DNA of 64,000 bases, taken from VXMO01 sp965219405 (GTDB lineage Bacteria; Chloroflexota; Dehalococcoidia; UBA6926). The translations under genes were made by a program, and so were the position numbers. Below the pieces are notes generated by a model. The model was not told the DNA's origin, did not search any database, and was given only the letters and a program-made list of their open reading frames with translations. This document shows positions 28,949 through 36,986 of the stretch, piece after piece (the stretch's first letter is position 1; each line of letters begins with the position of its first letter). Location: the NCBI GenBank assembly GCA_965219405.1, contig OZ244736.1, positions 806,001-870,000 on the forward strand. The letters are read 5' to 3'.

Positions 28949-28954
28949 AGTATA
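28949..28954 (-). promoter_or_regulatory. -10 element of leaderless nadE
   Basis: TATACT on the minus strand ends 6 bases before the nadE ATG. Confidence 0.55.
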
Positions 28955-29064
28955 GGGGCGGGTGACGGAGAGGTGACGAATAGGTATCATGTCTACGGTA
29001 AGATTGTGGTAGATAGCGTCTACTGCGTTGTGAGTGGGGAATACGAACCGGCACGGAGGGCACA

Positions 29065-29313
29065 ATGACAAGCGTGCTCAAGAAAGAATTCGAATATTAT
29101 CATGCCCATCAAGATGAGATGGTTGCCAAGTACGACGGCAAGGTTATCGCCATTAAGGATGGCGAGGTGCTGGGGGTGTTCGATAATGATCTCACCGCTG
29201 TCATTGAAACAAAGAAAACCCACGAATTGGGCACTTTCCTCGTACAGAGAGTGAGCGAGGGAGATGAGGCATACACCGCGACAATTGTTTCTCCTAGTGT
29301 GGTGGCCTCATAG
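29065..29313 (+). CDS. Small DUF5678-like protein
   Basis: 82 residues, soluble. The pattern FEYYHAHQDEMVAKYDGKVIAIKDGEVLGVFDNDLTAV resembles DUF5678 proteins (Y..H..EL...Y.GK.VAI..G.V). Function unknown. A good ribosome site (CACGGAGGGCACA) precedes the ATG. It is followed by a retropepsin-like gene, and I believe this pairing recurs in other bacteria, though I cannot check that here. The two coding frames touch at CATAG (29309-29313). Confidence 0.7.
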   Translation: MTSVLKKEFEYYHAHQDEMVAKYDGKVIAIKDGEVLGVFDNDLTAVIETKKTHELGTFLVQRVSEGDEAYTATIVSPSVVAS

Positions 29314-29369
29314 TCCAGTCTCAAGACCCCCGCAGTTTTACGTTTGCCTCAAACAAGGGACTCGTCAAT

Positions 29370-29864
29370 GTGCTACGGAGCCCATGCGGGGTGTCGGAGG
29401 CATGGGACCCTAGTAGTAACGACCCAGAGCCTAGGCTACTCCAATTCGAAGGGATTTGGGACACAGGCGCTACTCTCAGCATGGTCACTCAGCGAGTGGT
29501 CGACGCCTGCGGCTTAATGCCTATCGCAACCACGGCCATTTCTCATGCCCAAGGAATGACCGAAGATGTTGAGGTGTTTCTGGTCAACATTGGATTGCCA
29601 AATGGAGTAGGCATCTTTGGCGTACGAGTTGCACAAGCAGTGTTACCAAACGTTGACGTGTTGCTTGGAATGGACATCATTAGCCAAGGAGACTTTGCCA
29701 TTACGAGTCTAGGTGGCAATACAAAATTCTCTTTTCGTATACCATCCCAAGCCAATATTGACTTTGTAGCCGAAGACAAGCGCAACAACGTCTTGGCAAG
29801 ACAGCCGAAGCCTTCAGAAACAACCAGACAGAAGAATCGTCGGCAACGTCGGCGGAAAGGCTAG
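29370..29864 (+). CDS. Retropepsin-like aspartyl protease domain protein
   Basis: 164 residues from the first canonical start (GTG 29370). The motif GIWDTGATLSMVTQRVVD has the DTGA catalytic triplet of single-chain retropepsins, and VLLGMDIISQGDFAI supplies the ILG-type second hydrophobic motif. The C-terminus is basic (RQKNRRQRRRKG). The frame is open and looks coding upstream of 29370 (SQDPRSFTFASNKGLVN), back to an ATA whose last two bases overlap the DUF5678 stop as ATAG (29310-29313). The true start may therefore be non-canonical. Dimerisation would be needed for activity, as for retroviral proteases. Function unknown; a processing partner of the DUF5678 protein is possible. Confidence 0.72.
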   Translation: MLRSPCGVSEAWDPSSNDPEPRLLQFEGIWDTGATLSMVTQRVVDACGLMPIATTAISHAQGMTEDVEVFLVNIGLPNGVGIFGVRVAQAVLPNVDVLLGMDIISQGDFAITSLGGNTKFSFRIPSQANIDFVAEDKRNNVLARQPKPSETTRQKNRRQRRRKG

Positions 29865-30150
29865 CACACTCCGGCCGCAGAGCGCCCTATCAACCCGCGT
29901 GCCCGCGTTGACCGCAGAGGCGTGGGAGCCCAGAGGGCCCCGGAGCGGATTCCGTCCTTCGCTGGAATGGCGGGGGCGCGGCGTTGCTGAGGGGGGATGA
30001 ATAGCGTGGCCAGGGAAGGGGCGTTCCCTGCTGTCTCATGAAGGGTTGGCTTAGGGTCTGGGGGCTGGTTGGTTTTGGTGAAAGTTTTTTTCATGAATGC
30101 GGTCTTTATTAAAGTTTTGTTGCCTTCGCTTTACTGAATGGTGGGGGCCG

Positions 30151-30180
30151 ATGGATTCCGGCGAAAGCGGGAATGACGGT
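30151..30180. repeat. Family B repeat copy in a gene-free gap
   Basis: GATGGATTCCGGCGAAAGCG then GGAATGACGG. The gap 29865-30228 also holds a degenerate copy near 29949 and no gene I can support. Confidence 0.7.
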
Positions 30181-30216
30181 GAGGCGGAGGGAAGACTGGA
30201 TTGGGGATGAGTGCGG

Positions 30217-30222
30217 CATACT
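30217..30222 (+). promoter_or_regulatory. -10 element of leaderless lipoprotein gene
   Basis: CATACT ends 6 bases before the ATG at 30229. Confidence 0.45.
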
Positions 30223-30228
30223 TGATGG

Positions 30229-30999
30229 ATGGGTAGTTTTTCCAGGGCCTGGTGGGTTCTCATTGCTCTCGTCGTTCCTGCAATTTTGGTTGGGGGGTGT
30301 TTTGCGCCTTCCGATGGGACAGCGGAGCCGGCTGCTTCTGCGACGGCGACGGCACAGCCAACGGTGATTCCGGCAGCGGCAAGCGCGACACCGGAGGGGA
30401 GTTCGTCGTTGGCAAGTCCAACACCGGAGGAGGTTTCGCTGACGGCAACGCCAACTCCGCACGTTTCAGTTGTTCCGGAACCTGAAGGCTGGTGGACGGT
30501 GGCAGGATCGACATGGAACGATACGTATGAGGTGACGCTGGAGATTTTCGGGGCGTCACGGATCACGTCGCAGACGGAGTTTCGCGTTCGGACACGGCTG
30601 CGGAACGTGTCTGACGATGAAAGCACGTATATCAGGTGGAGCCAATACGACCCGGCGGTTTCCACGTGGATTGTGCTGCCGAGCGGCGAGCCGCCCTCTG
30701 ATCCTGATGTGAGGCAGGCTGTGCGTCTTATCCAGTTGTGGGCGGAGGATGATCCCACTCCGTCCCTCAGTTCTTTCCCGGAGGTCCAGGTGGACACGCT
30801 CGACGCGGGCGATGTTGTCGAGCGGGAGGCTTCGTGGGATCTGACGGTTCGCGGGGATTCTGCGAATGGGCGGGTGCCCGCGCCGGATGGGGTTTACAAG
30901 GCGCGAGTTGATTTTTATCCGCAGGGTGGGGAGGAGATTCCGGGGCTGCCGGATATTTTATTAGAGTTTCCTATTACGTTGGAGCGGGGTATTTTCTAG
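30229..30999 (+). CDS. Hypothetical lipoprotein
   Basis: 256 residues. An N-terminal hydrophobic segment with lipobox ILVGGC (Cys about residue 24) predicts a lipid-anchored extracytoplasmic protein. A low-complexity Ala/Thr/Pro/Ser linker follows (to about residue 85), then a beta-rich domain of about 165 residues ending in FPITLERGIF. The domain pattern (TFRVRTRLRNVSDDE, ASWDLTVRG, GVYKARVDFYP) resembles BsuPI-type intracellular protease inhibitor or immunoglobulin-like folds; this is a weak guess. A stand-alone gene between two repeat-rich gaps. The -10 hexamer lies 6 bases from the ATG. Confidence 0.65.
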   Translation: MGSFSRAWWVLIALVVPAILVGGCFAPSDGTAEPAASATATAQPTVIPAAASATPEGSSSLASPTPEEVSLTATPTPHVSVVPEPEGWWTVAGSTWNDTYEVTLEIFGASRITSQTEFRVRTRLRNVSDDESTYIRWSQYDPAVSTWIVLPSGEPPSDPDVRQAVRLIQLWAEDDPTPSLSSFPEVQVDTLDAGDVVEREASWDLTVRGDSANGRVPAPDGVYKARVDFYPQGGEEIPGLPDILLEFPITLERGIF

Positions 31000-31071
31000 G
31001 TTCGCGATCTGGGCTGAGCGGCCTTTTGAGTCGTTTCCCGCGTTCCGGCATGGGTGAGGCAGTTGAGGCTT

Positions 31072-31100
31072 TGGATTCCTCGGCTGCGCTCGGAATGACA
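31072..31100 (-). repeat. Family A repeat copy, inverted
   Basis: GGATTCCTCGGCTGCGCTCG then GAATGAC. The reverse complement of the copies at 11205 and 20756. Confidence 0.7.
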
Positions 31101-31130
31101 GGGAGGGGTGGCGGAATGACGGAGGAGTGG

Positions 31131-31365
31131 CCCTTCGACAGGCTCAGGGTGAGCGGAGGGAGGGAACTCTGGATTCCCGCTTTCGCGGGAATGACGGAGG
31201 GGTGGCGGGAATAACGGGGTAGGCCCAGCTCGGGCCCTTCGACAGGCTCAGGGTGAGCGGAGGGAGGGAACTCTGGATTCCCGCTTTCGCGGGAATGACG
31301 GAGGGGTGGCGGGAATAACGGGGTAGGCCCAGCTCGGGCCCTTCGACAGGCTCAGGGTGAGCGGG
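31131..31365. repeat. 104-base composite tandem repeat, 2.25 copies
   Basis: Units begin at 31131, 31235 and 31339, exactly 104 bases apart, and the two full units look identical. Each unit contains CCCTTCGACAGGCTCAGGGT, a spacer, the dRS3-like palindrome ATTCCCGCTTTCGCGGGAAT, and a tail ending CCCAGCTCGGG. The gap 31000-31371 has no gene; the repeat ends a few bases before the stop of the convergent flavoprotein gene. Confidence 0.9.
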
Positions 31366-31371
31366 GGAGGG

Positions 31372-32796
31372 TTAGTCGAGGAGTTTGGCGGGGTTCATTA
31401 TGTTGGCGGGGTCCAGGGCGCTCTTGATGGAGCGCATTAGGTAGATGCCGCCTTCGCCTAGTTCTCTTGGCAGGAGGTGCTTGAGGCGGACGCCTACTCC
31501 GTGGCAGTACTCGATGGTGCCGCCCAAGTCGATGGCCTGGTTGATCATGGCATCAGACGATTCTCGAATGCGGTCGTAGCCGTCAGGGCTGCCGGACGGG
31601 TCGATGGCGATGATGGAGAACATCTCCGGCTCGCCCCAGATGGCGCATTCGACGACCTTGAGGCCGGCCTCTTCAAAGAGTTTGATGGCGCGGAATCGGA
31701 GGTCGAGCACGTTTGAGGCAGGGACGGCGGTGTGGATGTAGCTACCGGCGCGTCCGCTGCGTTCTCGCCAGGGGTGGCGCTGGCCGGCCTCACGGGCCTG
31801 CTTATAGTTGAGGCCGGAGGAGTGGCGCTCGTTCCAGAAGTCTCCCGCTGTCTCAGGGCCGAGGTCGCGGCCACCATAGGCTGAGATGATCTCCCAGACC
31901 ATGTCCTGTTGGACATCGAGCTCGGCGCTTGAGCCTTCGATGCTGAGGTGGAGGACGGATCGGCCGGGGGCGTCAGCGAGGATGGGGTCGCCGCCGGATT
32001 CTGATTCGTCTTCCTGTGCGAAATCGACCATCGCGGGGATCAGACCCTCGCTGAAGAGGCGCTGGACGGCGAAGAATCCCTGTTGAAAGCTGTCGAATTC
32101 AAGGGCGTAGTGGCGTCGTTCCTCCAGTTCGGGATAGATGCGGATGGTGGCCTCTGTGATGACGCCGAAGATGCCCTCCGTGCCGATGAAGAGACTTGTG
32201 AGGTCGAGGCCGGCGGGGAGGCCGCGGCGGAGGGAGCTTGTGCGGACAATCTCACCCGTCGGCAGGACGACCTCAAGGCCGACGACCTGCCTGCCCATGG
32301 GGCCGTACTTGGCGGCCAGGTAGCCGACGCCGTTGGTGGAGATTGTGCCGCCGACCGTGGCAATGGGTTGGCTCCAGGGGTCATGGCCGACGAAGTGGTT
32401 GGCGTGGCTGACGATCTCATCGAGGCCGCCGAGGACGACACCGGGTTGGACGGTGGCGGTGGCGTTTTCAAGGCTGACATCGATGATGTTATCCATCGAG
32501 CCCATGTCCAGGACGATGCCGGGCGTGATGGTGGTTGCCGCGCCCATGACGCCTGTACCGCCGCCGTAGGGGATGACGGGGACGCGGGCTTTCGTGGCAG
32601 CTTTGAGGATCTCAGAGACGTGGGCGGTGGATTGAGGGCGGACGACGGCGAGGGGCAGGGTCTGTTCCGGGATTTCCCAGTGACGGGCGGGGATGGCGTC
32701 GCCCGCGTAGTCCTCAAGGGTCTTCGCGTCGGTGAGGACGTTGTCGCGGCTGACGATCTGGTTGATTTCTAGAAGGAAGTCGTTGTTGTTGGTCAT
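31372..32796 (-). CDS. FAD-binding oxidase, glycolate oxidase GlcD / D-lactate dehydrogenase family
   Basis: 474 residues, PCMH-type FAD flavoprotein. Seen: the FAD-binding core VPVIPYGGGTGVMGAAT, PIATVGGTISTNGVGYLAAKYG, and a later GTEGIFGVITEATIRI. The C-terminal oxidase domain ends with CHGVGVRLKHLLPRELGE and IKSALDPANIMNPAKL, the usual close of this family. It likely oxidises a 2-hydroxy acid, passing electrons to quinone or an Fe-S partner. No GlcE/GlcF partner is present. The start is preceded by ATAGGACAAACAA. Its neighbours upstream are the EamA genes, 147 bases away across a repeat. Confidence 0.9.
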   Translation of the reverse strand: MTNNNDFLLEINQIVSRDNVLTDAKTLEDYAGDAIPARHWEIPEQTLPLAVVRPQSTAHVSEILKAATKARVPVIPYGGGTGVMGAATTITPGIVLDMGSMDNIIDVSLENATATVQPGVVLGGLDEIVSHANHFVGHDPWSQPIATVGGTISTNGVGYLAAKYGPMGRQVVGLEVVLPTGEIVRTSSLRRGLPAGLDLTSLFIGTEGIFGVITEATIRIYPELEERRHYALEFDSFQQGFFAVQRLFSEGLIPAMVDFAQEDESESGGDPILADAPGRSVLHLSIEGSSAELDVQQDMVWEIISAYGGRDLGPETAGDFWNERHSSGLNYKQAREAGQRHPWRERSGRAGSYIHTAVPASNVLDLRFRAIKLFEEAGLKVVECAIWGEPEMFSIIAIDPSGSPDGYDRIRESSDAMINQAIDLGGTIEYCHGVGVRLKHLLPRELGEGGIYLMRSIKSALDPANIMNPAKLLD

Positions 32797-32880
32797 TTGT
32801 TTGTCCTATTTGATGGTACACGGGATTGGGCGGGGGATTCTGTGGTTGGCGTTACGGGGGTTGGTTGCACTCCGAGTTCA

Positions 32881-32908
32881 AGATTCCCGCCTGCGCGGGA
32901 ATGACGGG
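32881..32908. repeat. Family B repeat copy
   Basis: ATTCCCGCCTGCGCGGGAAT plus GACGG. A perfect 8-base-arm palindrome between the flavoprotein and EamA genes. Confidence 0.75.
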
Positions 32909-32943
32909 CGGGGGCGTTACGGGGGGTGGTGGAATGAGGGAGG

Positions 32944-33417
32944 TTATTGGTTGCTGAGGATGACGAGGATGACGCCTGCGACGACGAGGGATGCGCCTAT
33001 GAAAACGCGGATGGTGATGCGCTCGACCTGTCTGAGAAAGACGGCGGCAAGGACGAGGGTGACAAGCGGGTTGACGGTGAAGATGGGGGAGACGAGGACG
33101 ACGGGGGCGAAAGCGAGGGAAAAGAAGCTGAGGAATGCGCCGGTGGACGCGAGGATGCCGGCGAGGGTGATCCATAGGAGAGCCATGCGCGGCGCCCGGA
33201 TGTCTTTCCGCAAGTTGCGTGCGCTGGCTGCGCCGAGGATGAGCATGCCGATGAAGAGGGTGACTGTGGAGCCGACCTGTGGCGGGGTTTCGTCGGTGGT
33301 AAGGAGGCTGCGGGTGACAACCTGGCTGCCTGCGTAGCCGAGGACGGAGAGGAGGGCGGCGATGGTGCCGACGATTAAGGGGCCGCGAAGACGGGATGTG
33401 GGTGTGGTAGTGGTCAT
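32944..33417 (-). CDS. EamA/DMT-type half transporter, second of pair
   Basis: 157 residues with about five predicted membrane helices, one EamA repeat instead of the usual two. Seen: GTIAALLSVLGYAGSQVVTRSLL, LSFFSLAFAPVVLVSPIFTVNPL and the terminal VFIGASLVVAGVILVILSN, which are drug/metabolite transporter features. The ATG overlaps the stop of the other half gene by 4 bases, so the two are translated as a unit and probably form a heterodimer equal to one ten-helix transporter. A longer open frame upstream of 33417 is antisense-like shadow. Substrate unknown. Confidence 0.8.
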   Translation of the reverse strand: MTTTTPTSRLRGPLIVGTIAALLSVLGYAGSQVVTRSLLTTDETPPQVGSTVTLFIGMLILGAASARNLRKDIRAPRMALLWITLAGILASTGAFLSFFSLAFAPVVLVSPIFTVNPLVTLVLAAVFLRQVERITIRVFIGASLVVAGVILVILSNQ

Positions 33418-33860
33418 GATTGCTGGGTGGGGCCGGTGACGATTAGGCCGACGCCAATGACGACGGCGAGGATGCCTATGGCTAGCTGGATGGTGACTCG
33501 CTCGTCGAGGAAGATGACGGCGAGGATGGAGGCGAAAATGGGCATGGCTCCGCCCATGGCCGTTGCGCGTCCGACGCCGATCTTGCTGACGGCGGTGTAG
33601 TAGAAGAATCGCCCGCCCATGAAGGAGAGGAGGGCGACGAGGGCAAAGCCTCCGAGCGCCCTCAGGTTGAGTTCCAGGAAGGCGGACGGGTCCATGATGA
33701 CGGCGATGGCGGCGACGAAGATGAATCCGGCCGCGATGGAAAGGAACGTCGCGGAGGTGGGGCTGACGCGGTGGATGCCGAGTCGGATGAGGATTGCGCC
33801 GACGGCCCAGCACATTGATGCGGAGAAGGCGAGGATGATGCCGAGTGTGGTGTCTGTCAT
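33414..33860 (-). CDS. EamA/DMT-type half transporter, first of pair
   Basis: 148 residues, about five membrane helices, one EamA repeat: ILAFSASMCWAVGAILIRLG at the N-terminus and FYYTAVSKIGVGRATAMGG, then AIGILAVVIGVGLIVTG at the end. It begins 21 bases after purQ ends on the same strand and overlaps the partner half gene. Together they have the length of a single DMT transporter cut at the domain boundary. Substrate unknown; linkage to purQ hints weakly at a nucleobase-related compound, but this may be chance. Confidence 0.8.
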   Translation of the reverse strand: MTDTTLGIILAFSASMCWAVGAILIRLGIHRVSPTSATFLSIAAGFIFVAAIAVIMDPSAFLELNLRALGGFALVALLSFMGGRFFYYTAVSKIGVGRATAMGGAMPIFASILAVIFLDERVTIQLAIGILAVVIGVGLIVTGPTQQS

Positions 33861-33881
33861 GCGTGGCGCGCCGCCGGGCGG

Positions 33882-34592
33882 TTAGACGGTCACCGCCATG
33901 CCGGCGTGACGAAGCATGGACTCAAAGATAGGACGGCCATCAACGCCGCCAAGCTCCGGCTCGCAGCAGCGCTCCGGGTGGGGCATCATGCCGAGCACGT
34001 TGCGGTTTTCATTGACGATGCCGGCGATGTTGGCGAGCGCGCCGTTTGGGTTGGCGTCAGGGGTGATTGCGCCTTCGGGGGTCGAGTAGCGGAAGATGAT
34101 GCGGTTCTCGCGCTCAAGTTGGGCGATGGTGTCCGGGTCGGCGAAGTAGTTGCCGTCGCCGTGGGAGATGGGGACGCGAAGGACATCGCCCTGCCCGGCG
34201 AGTGACGTGAACCGGCTGTCCGTGGTCTCGACGCGGAGGTTCGTCCACTGGCATCGGTATTGGAGGTGGGCGTTGCGGAGGAGGGCGCCGGGGAGGAGCT
34301 GAGCTTCACACAGGACCTGGAAGCCGTTGCAGATGCCTATGACGGTCTTGCCCTCGTCAGCCATGCGTCGAATGCCATCCATGACGGGGGAGAAGCGGGC
34401 GATTGCGCCGGGGCGTAGGTGGTCGCCGTGCGCAAAGCCGCCGGGGAGGATGGCGAGATCGTAGTCAGAGAGGTCGCTTTCGGTGTGCCAGACGTAGTCG
34501 GCCTGGGTGTTAAAGACGTTGGTGAGGACGTGGTGGCAATCGGCGTCGCTCCATGTGCCGGGGAAGACGACTATGGCGGCGCGTGGCGTCAT
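33882..34592 (-). CDS. purQ: Phosphoribosylformylglycinamidine synthase subunit PurQ
   Basis: 236-residue class I glutamine amidotransferase subunit that supplies ammonia to PurL in purine synthesis. Seen: N-terminal AAIVVFPGTWSDADC, ILPGGFAHGDHLRPG, the nucleophile Cys in VIGICNGFQVL, and the catalytic His-Glu in MMPHPERC. Length is typical. The ATG overlaps the YqeY gene stop by 4 bases. purL and purS are not in the window. The gene order YqeY-purQ-EamA on one strand suggests a shared transcript. Confidence 0.94.
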   Translation of the reverse strand: MTPRAAIVVFPGTWSDADCHHVLTNVFNTQADYVWHTESDLSDYDLAILPGGFAHGDHLRPGAIARFSPVMDGIRRMADEGKTVIGICNGFQVLCEAQLLPGALLRNAHLQYRCQWTNLRVETTDSRFTSLAGQGDVLRVPISHGDGNYFADPDTIAQLERENRIIFRYSTPEGAITPDANPNGALANIAGIVNENRNVLGMMPHPERCCEPELGGVDGRPIFESMLRHAGMAVTV

Positions 34593-35044
34593 TGGGAGAG
34601 GAGCTGTTGGACGACGTCTGAGACGTCTTTGCCGTCTGCACGGCCTTTCATGACGGGCATGAGGGCGCCCATGACGCGGCCTCGGTCGGTCATGCTGCGC
34701 GCGCCGATATCGTCGATGATCTTGCGGGCTTCTGCTTCGATTTCGTCGCGGGAGAGGCGCTCCGGCAGGTAGGAGAGGACGACGGCGAGTTCGGCCTCCT
34801 GGTCTTCAAGCCCGTCTTCGCGTCCGGCCTTGCGGAATTCGTCGATGGATTCCTTACGCTGGCGAGCCTCACGGGCGAGGACATCGGCGGCTTCGGAGTC
34901 GTCGATGGTGGCGTTAGGGCCTTTGGCGATGGCGGCGTTCTGGAGGGCGCTGCGCATCATGCGGATGGCGGACAGGCGCGGGCGATCACGGTCGCGCATG
35001 GCCTGTTTCATGTCATTTCCAAGTTGTTCAGTGATTGGTGGCAT
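34589..35044 (-). CDS. GatB/YqeY domain protein
   Basis: 151 residues, the stand-alone form of the helical YqeY domain that follows the GatB catalytic core in tRNA amidotransferases. Seen: LGNDMKQAMRDRDRPRLSAIRMMRSALQN, ARQRKESIDEFRKAGR and VMGALMPVMKGRADGKDVSDVVQ, which are the family hallmarks. Role probably in tRNA-linked metabolism; precise function unknown. No ribosome site; CATAAT ends 6 bases before the ATG, so the mRNA is probably leaderless. Overlaps purQ by 4 bases. Confidence 0.9.
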   Translation of the reverse strand: MPPITEQLGNDMKQAMRDRDRPRLSAIRMMRSALQNAAIAKGPNATIDDSEAADVLAREARQRKESIDEFRKAGREDGLEDQEAELAVVLSYLPERLSRDEIEAEARKIIDDIGARSMTDRGRVMGALMPVMKGRADGKDVSDVVQQLLSQ

Positions 35045-35050
35045 GGGGGA

Positions 35051-35056
35051 ATTATG
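35051..35056 (-). promoter_or_regulatory. -10 element of leaderless YqeY gene
   Basis: CATAAT on the minus strand, 6 bases before the ATG, within the 23-base gap after cmk. Confidence 0.5.
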
Positions 35057-35067
35057 GCATACGGCGA

Positions 35068-35760
35068 TTAGGCGGGGGACTCGGCGAGTTGCAGGACTTG
35101 TTCTATGACTTGTTGGGGGGTTAGTGCGTCTGTGAGGAGGACGTGGGCATCGTCGGCGGGCTTGAGCGGGGAATCTGTCCTTTCTGAGTCGCGTCGATCC
35201 CGTTCTTGTAGCTCGGAGAGGACTCGCTCGTAGTCGCTGTCCTCGCCCAGTTCAAGGGCCTCAGCGTACCGCCGTTGTGCCCGAGCCTCTGCCGATGCGT
35301 CAAGGTAGATCTTGACCGGCGCGTCCCACAGGACCACCGTACCGATATCGCGTCCCACCATGACCACGCGGCCGTCCGCCTGCTCCGCCATCTTCCGCTG
35401 CATTGCCACCAGGACGCGTCGCACGTCGGATAGGACGGCGACTCGAGATGCGGCGCCGGCGACGTCAGGGGATCCAATCACATCGCTCACGTCCTCGCCG
35501 TCAATTGTTACGCGCATGTCATCGATGGCCATTTCTGATTGCTGTGCCAGGCGGGCGACGAGATCGTTGTTCCACTCTTCAAGGTTGGCTCGCAGCGCGA
35601 GCAGGCCGACGGCGCGGTAGAGCAGGCCGGTATCGATAAACGTCCAGCCCAATGTCCGGGCGACGCCTCGCCCCACTGTGGTCTTGCCGGACGCGACGGG
35701 CCCATCGAGAGCGATGGGGCCTCTATGAGTCACGCGACACCCCATGGAGGCCCCGACCAT
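35068..35760 (-). CDS. cmk: Cytidylate kinase
   Basis: About 230 residues. Phosphorylates CMP and dCMP. Seen: P-loop GPVASGKTTVGRGVA, FIDTGLLYRAVGLLA with the CMP-binding segment, VVMVGRDIGTVV, and the YLDASAEARAQRRY LID region. The start is uncertain: ATG at 35760, ATG at 35745 or a GTG at 35766; the conserved part begins at HRGPIALDGP. On the minus strand TACACA lies near the first of these. Divergent from the CvpA-like gene. A YqeY gene follows after 23 bases. Confidence 0.92.
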   Translation of the reverse strand: MVGASMGCRVTHRGPIALDGPVASGKTTVGRGVARTLGWTFIDTGLLYRAVGLLALRANLEEWNNDLVARLAQQSEMAIDDMRVTIDGEDVSDVIGSPDVAGAASRVAVLSDVRRVLVAMQRKMAEQADGRVVMVGRDIGTVVLWDAPVKIYLDASAEARAQRRYAEALELGEDSDYERVLSELQERDRRDSERTDSPLKPADDAHVLLTDALTPQQVIEQVLQLAESPA

Positions 35761-35816
35761 GCACACAATGTGTACCGGCGTCGGCCAACCCTCGCCGTGA
35801 GATACTTGAGGCAGTT

Positions 35817-36296
35817 ATGAGTTGGCTCGATATCCTCATCATTGTCATCATTGCGGTTCCGATGGCGCTTGGCATGGGCATCGGGCTGATTCGCATCGCC
35901 TGCAGTCTGGCCGCCATAGTGGTGGGCACGTTACTTGCAACCGTCTTCTGGCGACAGGCCGCAGATATTGTCAGTGTATTCATCCCGGATGACAATCTGG
36001 CCGCTCTGACCGGCTACCTGCTCATTCTGATTGTCGTCATCGCGGCAGGTTGGGCGGCGGCGGTGTTCGTCAAGGGCGTGCTCAGCGTATTGATGATGGG
36101 TTGGCTGGACAAGGTGGGGGGTATCGCCTTTGGCGCGCTGGTGGGCTGTATCATCGTCGCCGCAGTCATCTGGTCGCTGGAGACGTTCAGCGGAGAAACC
36201 GCGCAAGAGGCGTTGGATACGTCCCTGCTGCGGCCCTATTTTGCGTTCCTCGTTCCCATTCTCCGCTCAATTTCCGGAGAGATTGACCTGTCATAG
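35817..36296 (+). CDS. CvpA-family membrane protein
   Basis: 159 residues, four predicted membrane helices: LDILIIVIIAVPMALGMGIG, a second after IRIACSLAAIVVGTLLA, a third YLLILIVVIAAGWAAAVFV, and a fourth FGALVGCIIVAAVIW. The motif LDKVGGIAFGALVG matches the CvpA family (colicin V production). Role in membrane or envelope homeostasis is not defined. GATACT lies 10 bases before the ATG and there is no ribosome site, so the mRNA may be nearly leaderless. Confidence 0.82.
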   Translation: MSWLDILIIVIIAVPMALGMGIGLIRIACSLAAIVVGTLLATVFWRQAADIVSVFIPDDNLAALTGYLLILIVVIAAGWAAAVFVKGVLSVLMMGWLDKVGGIAFGALVGCIIVAAVIWSLETFSGETAQEALDTSLLRPYFAFLVPILRSISGEIDLS

Positions 36297-36336
36297 TCCT
36301 TTGCAGCATAGATAATGGATGCAGGACGGGTAGGGC

Positions 36337-36342
36337 TACAAT
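36337..36342 (+). promoter_or_regulatory. -10 element of leaderless HNH gene
   Basis: TACAAT ends 7 bases before the ATG at 36350. This also argues against the upstream in-frame ATG at 36341, which lies within the hexamer. Confidence 0.5.
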
Positions 36343-36349
36343 GCGGAAT

Positions 36350-36949
36350 ATGGACAAGCGAACGGTCGAGGACACCGCCCGGCAGGGAGTGGTGCATATC
36401 CTCAATTCCTCGGTCCTTGTGCTCAACGGCAATTTCGAGCCGTTGAATGTCACGCGGGTTCGACGCGCTCTCCTCCTGTTGATTCGCGGCAAGGCGGAGA
36501 TGATTGAGAACGGACGCGGCCACTTGCAGGCCGAAACGGCCCGCCTGGAGGTGCCGTCCGTGATTCGGCTGTCCAGCTACGTGCGGCGTCCCATTCAGCC
36601 GCAGCGGTTGACGAGGCGCGACGTGTTTCTGCGGGACGGCAACATGTGCCAATACTGCGGCAAGCCGTCCCGAGAGTTGACGCTTGACCACGTTCTGCCG
36701 CGGCACCGGGGCGGCCAGAATACGTGGGACAACGTGGTGGCCGCGTGCGTTCGCTGCAACCATCGCAAGGCGGGACGGACGCCACGGGAGGCCGGTATGC
36801 ATCTCCTGACGGAACCCGCCGCTCCGCGCCCCAATCCGTACCACACTTTCTACCGCTTCCTGGGGTCGCATGAGGGCTGGAGGAAGTTCATTCCTGAACC
36901 GCGCAGGGGCGTGGCGCGCGGACGGGGCAGCGACGAGGGTTCACCATAA
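36350..36949 (+). CDS. HNH endonuclease family protein
   Basis: 199 residues. The N-terminal part has VLVLNGNFEPLNVTRVRRALLLLIRGKAEMI, a segment typical of a widespread Chloroflexota/Actinobacteria HNH family. The HNH core is CQYCGKPSRELTLDHVLPRHRGGQNTWDN with a second zinc pair CVRCNHRKAGRTP, so both CxxC knuckles and the catalytic His are present. These chromosomally encoded HNH proteins are not tied to a mobile element; the function is probably DNA repair or processing, unproven. Confidence 0.88.
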   Translation: MDKRTVEDTARQGVVHILNSSVLVLNGNFEPLNVTRVRRALLLLIRGKAEMIENGRGHLQAETARLEVPSVIRLSSYVRRPIQPQRLTRRDVFLRDGNMCQYCGKPSRELTLDHVLPRHRGGQNTWDNVVAACVRCNHRKAGRTPREAGMHLLTEPAAPRPNPYHTFYRFLGSHEGWRKFIPEPRRGVARGRGSDEGSP

Positions 36950-36986
36950 TGACCTGGCAGCACACTACGCTGCCGTGACTTAGACC

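Noticed and set aside
31131..31365. CRISPR array
   Set aside because: Repeats of 104 bases in direct tandem without unique spacers and no cas genes nearby.
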